Source of the DNA: Amoebophrya sp. AT5.2
Taxonomy: Eukaryota; Sar; Dinophyceae; Syndiniales; Amoebophryaceae
NCBI GenBank assembly: GCA_005223375.1
Contig: RXOD01005881.1
Span: forward strand, 1-12,130
Length of the DNA stretch: 12,130 nt
Reading direction: 5' to 3'
Below the pieces are notes generated by a model. The model was not told the origin of the DNA. It worked only from the letters and a program-made list of their open reading frames with translations, and did no database searches. Shown here in pieces: positions 1 through 10,300 of the stretch (its first letter is position 1; each line of letters opens with the position of its first letter). A program made the translations under genes and the position numbers.

Positions 1-1392
1 AAGCCGCGGGCGGATCTCCTGCTCGCGGGGAGGCACATAATTGCACTTGATTTTGATACCCATACCAGCCTCATCGTCGTCCGGCTTTTTTACTCTAAGA
101 AACGCGTCCAAGTAGCGGAAGCTGGAGAACAGGTTGTAGCTTTGCAGGTACAGCAACAAGACAGAGGGGAGCTCCTCGCGGATGCAAAACTGCACGAAGT
201 AGTTGTGGAAAGGCGACAAGTACTCGCCCTTGGGAAGCAGCCGGTCCAGGGAGAGCTGCGAGCCGCTTTGTGGTCCCCCGGAAGGTGCGCCCCTCGGCGC
301 CGGGCCTGGTGTCGGGTTAGTTGTACTTGCACTGCCGTCGAGTTTTTGTTTTTCGCTCATCTGTAAGAACGGGGCCGCGCTCGCCGCACCGCCCCCCCCT
401 TCTGCCGATGGTGCAGGGTGGAGGTGGTGAAGATCCGCTGGAGACGGTTGGCCTGGCGAAGGAGCGGCCGGCGCTGGTGACTGTGCACCGCCCGAACTCG
501 ACAGACTCGCGAACAGCTGCTGCGAACGGGCCAAGCGCATCATCAGCGGCTTGAAGTCACGGCCAGGCCCTCCAGGCTTCATCTTTTTCGACCTTTCATC
601 TTCCCCTCTCAAAAAATCTTCACCAGTCCCGACGCCAACAGCTTCTCCTTCTCCGCCGCCTTCATGATCCTCATCTTCGTCGAAGAACAATTCCTCGCTG
701 CCGCTGGCGCGACTGGCCTCCTCTTCGGTCGCCTCTTCCGACCCCGCCTGTTCGTAATCAGCGTGTTGATCGTCGTAGATCAGGGAAAAGACTCCGCGCT
801 TTGCAAATGCCTGGTGCAGGAGTTCCAGTGCGTATGGGTGCAGGTACTGCAACCTCTTGCGCACGTGCGAGAAGTCGTACTCGGTCCGCCCGAACGCATC
901 ACACGAATGCTCCGCGTGGTGGAGTGGCAGCGCCTGCACCCACGCGACCAGCCCGCGCCAATCCATGTGCGACAGCAAAAAATCGAACCAAATGTCCTCG
1001 GGCGGTTTCGCAGTCGTGGAGGTGGATGTCTGGGGCAGCAATCCCCCGAGCCGCTCCATCCTGTCCGCGGGGTCTGCGGACTTAGACGAGTCGCGCGAGG
1101 AGGCGGTGAACAGGTTGCTTGCCGCGGTGCTACCCTTCGAGGAGGTCGCTGCACCACCCGCCCCACGAGAGGCCTTACTCGCCGCGTTCCGGGGTCTGCT
1201 GCTTCCTCCACCTCCCCGAAGCCACGTCACCTCCTCGAAGGCTTCATCAGGAAGGAAGTACACTTTTTCGAGGAGAACGCGTGCCCGCGTTTCGATGTCC
1301 CACTCTGCTATCCAGGCAAGGGTCAGGTGCAAGTACGAATTCACGCTCCGATACTTCGAGACTTGACGCCCGGTGAGGTGTGTGGCAGAAAC
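1..1392 (-). CDS. SPG11: Spatacsin exon 10: mid-solenoid, continues past window start
   Basis: An open frame of 464 codons with no stop before the window edge. It begins VSATHLTGRQVSKYRSVNSY, then LHLTLAWIAEWDIETRARVL and YFLPDEAF, matching the spatacsin helix NWALWWDQL and the following LLPRISPEEY. After a Gly/Ser linker come DIWFDFLLSHMDWRGLVAWV (spatacsin LWRYLTARHDWLNIILWI), YALELLHQAFAKRGVFSLIY (spatacsin ILDKLARNGVF) and, after an acidic then Pro/Ala-rich insert, FHNYFVQFCIREELPSVLLL followed by YLQSYNLF (spatacsin FILYCLEHSLQHLLYVYLDCYKL). These three matches are the firmest identification in the window. The ATG at 360 is internal: coding sequence in the same frame continues on both sides. 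Confidence 0.8.
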
Positions 1393-4300
1393 CTGTCCGT
1401 CGAAAAATAAAAACTCGAAGAAATTTGATTATCCGCGAACGGTATATTGATCTGCATGAAAACCTAAGTCTTCGTCATCGCAGTGCCAGTGCCACGACGA
1501 CGACAGGTTCACCGTAACTGCAGAGGAGATGGAGCAAGCATCATTTCAGCAACACAACCGGACCTTTGTCCTTCCGCCTGCCGCTATTCTGTTTCCACCC
1601 GCCCCCACAGCCGCGCATACACCGGGCAAGTGGTATCCCTTTTTCTCCAGAGTCGCTTTCTCTTCGTCGGAAAGAAGATCGATGCCCTGACTTGCGAAGT
1701 AGTCAAGCAGATAGTCTTCGCCCATGCCGTATCTTGTTTCCAACAGCCACAGAGAGTACACGTCCCCGTCCAGCTCGCGACACTCGCGGCACTGGCTGTG
1801 TCGCGCGATCTGGCTTTCCCCCAAATCCGACGAGCCGCCCTCCAGGTCGCTGCGACTCGAGTTGGCCGCCGCGGAAGAGGAAGAGGTGGACTTCAGCTGT
1901 TTCAGCATCTGGCTCCCATCCGATGAAAATTGATGCTGTTGGCCTCCGCCACGAGCGCGACCGAGTTGATGAGCTGTAGCGGTTGTGAGACCTCCCCCGA
2001 CATCTTTCACGCCCGGGATCCCATGCAGATGCGCGGCTGCTGCATCGTTCGCGACGGTTCCGTCCGCTTGCAGATACACCGCACTTCCCCTTCCGCCGCG
2101 CGCGGCCATTACGTCCGATAGGTCGAATTGGTGTTGCAGATTTCCGCTCAGCTTCGGCAAGTGTGTAGTACTAGCGCCTCGTCGAGCGCCTAGAGATGTC
2201 AGGGACGATGCCGAGTCTGCCACCGCAGTCGTGGCCGCCGCGCCCTTCACTCCCATTTTCGGATCGTGTGAAGTATCGATCACTCCCCTGTTTACCGCCG
2301 GGACCCCCGCCGATTTGCCCCCGGCGCCTGCAAACTTTCGCTCGACGCTATGGTGGGACCAGCAATGGTAGGTACGGGAGGAGGTCGGCAAAAGGAGCAG
2401 TAGAACGGCGGCTAAGTTAGTAATATCCGCAATCGGGAGGCCTGGCAAATCTGCAGGCGCAACCTAGACGCAGGCGCAGCCTACAGCTAGCAATTGCAAT
2501 ACTAGAGCCTCAACCTGTAGGCGCTCCCTGCTGCCCTGCTTTCACGCTCTAGCACCATTCCAGCTACAACTGGCTTTCCAAATGGCTTTCCTCTACCTCC
2601 CAATGGCTTCTCTTCCTCCCGCCCGTTGTACTCCCCACAATGGCGCGCTTCAGAGCGGCTTGACGCAGTCGCCACGACCCAAGTCGGGACCCATTCCACT
2701 TCCGTAGCACTATGACCATTTACCACTAGTACCACTACCAGCTATGCCTACTAGAGCTTACCATCGCTGAGGTTTCGCCTCATAGACGCCGGGAAATCGT
2801 TCCAGGCCGAACTTCGGGTTGCACAGAACGTCGTCCACGTCTCCGCACGGGAGGAAGGACCACGCTTTTTTTACGTGTGGCGGGATTTCGACGATCGCCT
2901 GGATCACGGACGAGGAGAACGCCGACCAGGGGTCGTGCAAGTCGGATAGCCGCTGGAAGTTCGGTAAGTGGGTCAGCGCATTCGGGTCGAGGACGACGCG
3001 CTGCGTGTACAGGTGGCGGCTGGTCTGGGTGGTCGTGGTGCTGCTGTGTGCACTTGCGGCCGCTGGCTGCGGGGAGGGGTGATGATTAGGATTTTTACCT
3101 CCATTCGTCCCGGGGGGGCGCTGCTGCTGCTGCTGGTGCTGGATGCCCCCCGCGCCTAACACAGCTTGGTGGTGACGCTGCTGCGGGCGCGCCGTCCGCT
3201 GGGGAAGATGCTGCGCGGCCGCAGTTCCATGCTGCTTTGCCTCCGCAACGCTATTGGAGAGAGAAATCTGCTGGATGGCCTGCTGCGCCTGCAAGCTTTT
3301 GCTGCCGCGAGCTTTCAGGGCAGGAGGAGCCTCGGTGGTCGCTGGAGTTGCTGCCGCGGCCGGTGCTTTCATCTGTGCGCTCTTCGCAACGCCCTTCGGC
3401 GCCTGCGAATTGTCCAAGGGATTTCGCGGAGACTCGGCCGCAGCTCCCTGCTGGCTTCTCCCATGGTCGTCGCTCTTCCCCTTCTTTAACTGCGGCAACT
3501 CGCCCGCGTTTGGCATTGGCCCGCTTGAGTTGTTCGCATTCGCTCCTACAGATCCTGACGACAACAGAAACTGCGCCCCCGTCATCCCCTTGCCCGCCCT
3601 CGAAGTCGCTCCAGGCCTGGTAGTCGTAGCCTGCTGTCGCCGTCCCTCGCTGCCGTTCCCGCTTTGGCCGCTTTGCTTCTCCGTTACTAGCTTTCCGCCG
3701 GTGCCCGAAGACCTGCCCTTTGGCTCGGCTGTACCATTCGCAGAAGTGGTAGTGGTGCCACCTGTTTCGACGCCATCGCTGCCTCCTGCGGATTCCCCCT
3801 CTGCAGCTGGTGCCGCCTCCTTCCCCATGTGAACAAGATGCCCGTTTGTATTCCTCGTGCCGGCCGCACCTGATCCAGCCCTCGTCGGCGCCTTCAGTAG
3901 CGCACCATTCGCGGTGACGGGGACTCCACGGACCTCGATTGCTCGCTCGTACCCGCTCAAGGGCTCCGGCTCGTGCACGAAACTCATTGCGTCATCTCCC
4001 TCCACCTCGGCACTTGCTTTTTCCGGGTGGCGTCCTCCTTCCGATACAGTTGCAGACGCGGGGACCGAGCCCGATTCGGTTTCGCCCCCAGCGGAACTCT
4101 TGGACGCCATCAGCTCGTCCCGGCTCGCAGCTCCAGCGGCCTCATCCCCCGGGTCCGTGTCTTCGTTACTGCTCGTGTAGTCTGACATTCTCTCGTCCTC
4201 GTCCTGCTCGTCATGTTTTCGCTGTTCTCCGGCCGAGGCCGAGAGATCCTCCTCCTCTTCTTCGTTCTCCTCCTCGTCGCTTTGGCACTGGCTCTCAGGA

Positions 4301-7300
4301 GAGGCTCCCTCGTCATCGTATTCGTCTTCTTTTCCTGAGTCTTCTTCCCCCCCTCCCGCCCCCGGATTTGAGGACGTCGACTTCGAACTGCCCCCGCCAA
4401 ACTCGACGAAGTTCACTTGGTGGTTGCTATCCACGCTGTACCCGAGCAGCAGCATTTTCACGCCCCCGAACGGGTACGTCACGAAGGGCGGCTGCCGCAT
4501 CTCGTGGCCAGCGACCGGTTCTTCCTGCGGCAGCAGAAACTTCACGCCGCCGTCCTCCTGCGCCATTAGAGGCTATGAACAAACCCCACGATAGCAGTCG
4601 GCTGATAGCGGTCCATCAGGGAGCGCTTGGGGGCTCTCTTCGTTAAACCGACACCCGTAGCGGGGCACTCGCTGGCTTCCTATGGCTGCGATGTCTGCTG
4701 GGGTGCTAACAACCATCCACAAATGGAACCATCGACACTACAGGAGTCCGCAGGAGCCTTCTCGGGGCCTGATCCCATCCGTCAGAAATCATCTCCCGAT
4801 GATCGACCCTAGTCTCGCTGAAAGAGAGAACAGCAACCCCAACCCGCAGGAGCAACCCTAAACCACCCATGGTGCAACCACCTATTAAATCGCTGAGTTT
4901 ATTCAGTCACCTTAACGACAGGTCCAGGAACTCGTCGAATATGGGGAACTCCGGGTACAGCACGCTGGAGAGGCTGCTGCTCATCCGGTTGAACTCCGTC
5001 GTGTAGCAGGGGTTCGGGTACAGCCGCTCCAGCAGGTCCATGATCGAGACCAGCTCCAGGTCTTCCCGCGACAGCCGGTTCATGTGCGACAGGTGTTTCA
5101 GCAACCGCCACCGCACCAGCCGCTGCGAGGTGGCCGTCGCGATCTTCTTCAGGTAGGCGTTCACGTTCTCGCCGATGGTGCGCAGGATGTGCACGGACAG
5201 AAAAAAGCAATCGATCAGCTGTGCGGAGGACAGCGTGTAGATCAGCTTGGACGCGATCTGCTCGAACTCGGTCCGCCCACTGGTCCCAGCAGTGGCACTA
5301 CTACTTCTGCCACCGGTAACCGTGTGGAACCAGAACAGCGCGGCGCTCACCCGACCCGTGAGCAACGCCTCGCGCACTACCACCTCGGGGTCCTCGTGGT
5401 AGTGCCAGGGACTCCCGTGGGAGAGGAGGCGGAGGATCACGGAGCTGTGCTCGTAGTGCCGCCGGGGGCAGTGGTGTACCTGACGAACGAGTGCGGGCCG
5501 GCACGGCTGCAGATGATGCTGATCTTCTCGCAGGTCTGCAGCCGGCACGAGATCACCATCGTCTGCAGCCGTGCCGGCGCGCGCGCGAGGTCCTCGAGCA
5601 GGTGGTCTTGAAGATGTTGTGCCGAAAGCGCGGAACAAGTCACTGCTTGCATTCTTCCGATTTGGAAGATTTTTCGGTCGCGCGGCTCTCGGCGCCGACG
5701 TGCGCTGCCGAACAACCGGTGGAGCAGAGCGAGGAGCCCCGGACTGTACTGGTGCCTTCTGCTCGACAACATTCTCCACGGAGAACTGCTTCACTCGCAC
5801 CGGACGGAGCAGACGGAATCTGCTCCCCCGGAGGGGACCTCCCGGGTCAGACGCGCGCAGCACCGTCTTCACGAGGGCCTGCTGCAGCAGTCGGAGGAAT
5901 TTCATGTGCAGCGTAAGCTCCCCGAGCTCGGCGACGGCCGCGAGGGTGTCCTCAGAAAAACCGCCGCGCGTGTCGAGGGTGGTGAGAAAGGTGAGCGCAC
6001 GCTTCAGGCCCTTCCGGCTGTGAGGTGGCTCCGCTTCGCCCCGAAATTGAGGTGGGCAGCTGCTCGCGCCACCAATCCCGATCCTGGAGGAGATGAGGCG
6101 TGTGACAAAATGTAGGGAGAAATCCAGCAGCAGGCTCGCGAAGTTGAGGTCGCTCGTGCTCGGCAGGCGGGGCTTCTGCTTCTGCAAATATCCGCCGCCT
6201 GCCTCACCTTCTGCCGCTGCCGCGTATCCATGGTTGCGGAAAAAGAGCATCAGCTGCGCCTCCTCGTCTGCCGACGAGTGCCTGTTTTCAGAATTTCGCT
6301 GCTTCGTGGACCACGAGTCCGATGACACTTCTGAAAACAGCTGCCCACAACTGGTGTCCATCACCGCGTGGCTGTATCCGCTTCGAATGTATGCTGTGAC
6401 CATCCGCACCGCCCGCATCTCCTGCCAGCCGCGCAACTTACCCAGGGACTGGAGGATCCGCGAGAACTCGCGGAACCGCAGTCCAAGCCACAAGCCGAGT
6501 AACGGCAGCTGCTCCCCGCTCCAGTTGTTGCGGCGGCACAACTGGAGGGCCTTTTTCTCCGTCGACTCACTGATTAGCAGATTCGAAATCAGCTCCACCG
6601 GCGCTTTCTGCTCCAAAGCGAAAAGCTGGGTTCTAGAAGTGCTCCACCTCTTCGAAGTTGTAGAAGATGTTGATGCAGTTGTCGCTCTTGCTGGTGGTGC
6701 GGGCCCAGGAGTAGTTGTGGTACTGCGCGTTGATGTGACGTTTCTTGATTTCGGGGGCGAGCCGGACCCGCTTCTCAACGCTCCACCTCGAGGACCACCC
6801 CCGGTGTCGGTATGAAGTGCCTTTACGCGCGGCTCGCCGGCGGCCTCGGATTCGGTCACCAAAACGTAGAACACATGGGATTGCGTGAAGAAGGGCCGCC
6901 AAGTTGTCGTCAGGGTCACGGACTTTCCACCTTGATGGGGGCCCGCGGAATTCGCGTACGACGACGACCCGCCGATCTTGTAGAAGTAGGGGCCACGACG
7001 ATGGTCCGTCATCGTCGAGCAGGAGACCGCGCCAGGTACGCTGTTCTGCGTGGTGCCTAAAAATGAGCTCATCCCGTTATAGCTCGAGGACGGGACTCGT
7101 GGAATGACGCAGAGCCCTCGTTTTGGCTCATCTTGATGCAGGACGTCCATTGATGAAGACGAGGCGCGGGCCTCTACTTCTACGTAGACAGCTTGTGGGG
7201 TGATGAACGCGTCTCGAGGAATGAGAGTGACCATATCTTCCTGGGCTGCTCCTAGCTCCTGTTGGGCCGGGAAGCCTCCACCAGCAGTCAGGGTCTCCTC

Positions 7301-10300
7301 GTCCTGTTCGTTCTCGGCGTCCGCCCACGTTGTCAGCAAACGCCAGCGTTGCCAGGGCGGGAACTCGATACTGCTTTCGCAGCAGTTGTGGGAACCTCCG
7401 GGGGAGCGTCGCGGCGCCTGCTGCATGTTTTGGTTTTGCTGCAGATGCAGTTCCTGTTCCTGTGGTTGCTGGTGACGCGCGAAATTGCCAGACGGCTCTT
7501 GCTGCATCCTTGGAAACGAAAACCCGTTGATGGCGGGGTCCGGCAGAAATTCCTCGTAGTCCTCATCCCCAGCGCGAAGGTCGTGGCCCGTCGAAAGAAG
7601 TGAGCTGCCTTTGCTCCCACGGCCGCCGCCTCTACCCCCCGACGAGAATTCCCCCGCGTCGGTCGGGTCCTCCTCGAAGAACTTCTCGAACCATTGCAGA
7701 TTGGCCCGGTGATTCCATGCGAATTAGAGAGACAAAAAATAGTGAGTCAGGGTCGTGGTTTGGTTTTGTCGTGCCTCCCCACCCCGACCTTCTCCTGTCC
7801 TGCAGCAGGAGGAGGAGATCGAACAGGGTGTCGCTTTCCCTCCCCACCTCCAGAGAAGACAGGCTGGCCGACAGAACTGATACTAGAGACTAGACCGGTA
7901 CCGGATCGATCGGGCTATAAGGGTAGAGCAGTACTAGCAGTGCAGCAAGCGGGAATCCACTTGGAGTGACTTCTAGCCTAAGTCTGCAGGCCCTTCGCAT
8001 AGATCGAGAGAGCGAAACAAATGTGAGTGAGGGTCGAAGTCAGGGTCTGGCTCGCGTATCCTGACAATTGATTCTAAACTTTGAGCTGAACTCACATTTT
8101 TTGCACCCTTAAGCGAAGCCATTAAAGTTGTAGTTGCTCTGCACCGTCCCGGACCCCCCGCTGCAGCTTCCCCAAGTCTCCGCCGACGCCCGCATGGGTT
8201 CCCGGGTGACGAGGAAGCCGGTCGCATTTGTGCGCTGCTGGTGTAGAAGGTTGCGCTCCTCGGAGCAGGTGGAGATGAGAGGCTCGACGTCGAAGGGGAA
8301 CCGAGGTGGCGGGTCGCACACGACGTCGCGGAAAGCCCCGCCCCCATCGCCATCGCCCTGCCCGGCCCCTCGTCCTCCCCCTCCGACAAACAATCGACAG
8401 GCTTCGAACGCGGACGGGTAAACCGAGAAACTCGCCAGGTGCTGTTCATCGGCCTCCGACAGCAGTCCAAGCGACGCAGTGCCTGAGTTTTCCAGCAAGC
8501 GATGCCGTTCCCGGGCAACGTCCCAGTCAATGGAACACCCCTCGAACACCTCAGTCAGGGAGACAAAGCGCAAGGATGTAGCATTTTGCGCCGTCTGCTT
8601 CGGGATGAATTGTTGGTCGTTAAAAAGCACAACCAGCGATTTGTCCGACGAGACGGCCAGACGCGTCGGGGCGAACGTCGGCGGCGACGAAGATGAAGAC
8701 GAAGAGGTTGGTGTTGAGTTGATGATCTCTTCCTGGTGATTTGGATGGGCGAGCGTCTGAGTCAGACCCGGAGCGGGGTGCCAGCTGGGTGCAGTGGTCC
8801 CTGGAGGGGGCGAGGGTGATTGGGGGAACGCAGGTGACTGTAGCTGATTGTACGGGGGGGCGGGAAAAGCCAAAGATGAGGGTGGGTTCGCATCGAGCGT
8901 GATTTCGGCACACGCGACACCAAGGAGCGACCAAATCAGCACCTCGCTCCTCTCCGTGAGCGCGAAAAGCCAGCCGTCCTCCGCCTTAACGTCGAGAAAC
9001 CTCCGAAGTTCGTTCGGAAGACTCAGACCTGGAGTTGGATGTGCTGGCATTTCAACCACCTCGTCGTCGTCCGCCGATTTGGGTTTCCCGCACCCGTTCC
9101 GGGGGCTCGGCGGGTGGTGCAGTAGATCCTCTCGCGCCCCCGTTTTTGACTTTGGCGAGAGCAAGTCGAAGTCGCCAGCCCGCACGTCAAGCGGCCGCCC
9201 ACGACCTGGAGGTGAGAGACCTCCACAGGGGGTGTTCTCGCCCCCTGGGTTAAAACTTTTTTTCTTCTCCGACGTCGAGCCGTCTGCCACTTTTGAATTC
9301 TCCATCCTTTTCAGGAAATCGAGGTACTTAGCAATGTCCTGGAGCGGGAATTTCCGGACCACGCAGATGCCGTCGATTGCAACCCGAAACACCAGCGCCA
9401 GGCAGCTCTGCAACACGACGACGAAGCTGTCGGGGCCGCTCGCGACGAAGTGATTCTGATTCTTCCAGCAGCTATTCTGGTTTTTATTCTGCTCAGCTCG
9501 CATTTCCTCATGGTCCGCAAAAGTCCGAGATTGCCGCAGACTCTCCTCCAAGAGCAGCGCCTCCAACATGCTCTGCGACAGCTTCTGCTCCCGCACTTCC
9601 GCGCGAAATTCGGAGGCCGTGGTACTTCCGTCGGTCGCGCTGCCGTCCTGGTGATCCTGGTGATGAAGAGGCGGTGGAAGAGCAGGCGCATTGGCGGGCA
9701 CAGGAGCAGATGTAGTCAGCGAAACTGCTCCTCTGCTTATGTAATCTTCGTCCTCGATTTCGACTGTCGTCGTGCTTGCCGCAGGGTGACGCACAGCTTT
9801 TGTCTGAGCAAGGTCCTTAGATTTGTTCTCCACAGGTACTGCATTCGCATTTATTGCTTTATTCGTGGTAGCAGCAGCTGCCGCAGCGACGATATGCTTC
9901 ACAGACTCCGTGGCGAAAAAGTGGCTCAATGGCAGCACATCTTCGACAAGTTCGAGAGGTGAAGCCGAATGGTCGTTAGCCGCCTGGAGATTCACCGCGG
10001 CTACCTCCGCCGTGTCGCGTTTTGCAGAAGGTGTTGGCCACGCCGAGAAACGCGAGTTGGGCTCGGGCGCGTCAAGCGTTCTCTCTTCGCAGATCTGCCG
10101 CACCTGGACTTGCTCCCCACCTCCCCCACCGACCGCCCCTGCAGGAGCCGCTTCTTGCGAGCTAGTACATTGCTCCCGCGCGAGCCAGTCGCGCACCCGC
10201 GCAGACCGCATCTTCTCGTCCGGGTCGGGTGTAGCCGCTATCGATGACGAGGCCGACGAGCCCCGGCTCTTTCCACGAGCTGCACCTTGCGCTTGAGGCG

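Noticed and set aside
664..1410. Plus-strand ORF of 248 codons
   Set aside because: It is codon-phase antisense to exon 10, which carries clear spatacsin matches; GC-rich coding sequence commonly leaves the opposite strand open.
3254..4646. Several long plus-strand ORFs opposite exon 7
   Set aside because: Pro/Ser/Arg/Cys-rich products typical of antisense frames of GC-biased coding sequence, with no recognisable domain.
4854..4864. Telomere-like AACCCTAAACC
   Set aside because: Only about one and a half units; too short to suggest an interstitial telomere or a functional site.
5445..5479. 35-nt GT-AG intron (GTACAC...CACAG)
   Set aside because: Phase-compatible, but it requires translating the 29-nt foldback; the 86-nt repeat-bounded excision explains both the foldback and the frame.
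5806..5826. Short hairpin GGAGCAGA/TCTGCTCC
   Set aside because: 8-bp stem that overlaps one of the direct repeats of intron 4; on its own it is common in GC-rich sequence.
7790..7880. Possible microexon (SASLSSLEVGRESDTLFDLL) in intron 1
   Set aside because: Looks somewhat coding, but I found no donor and acceptor pair with the right phase, and exons 1 and 2 join well without it.
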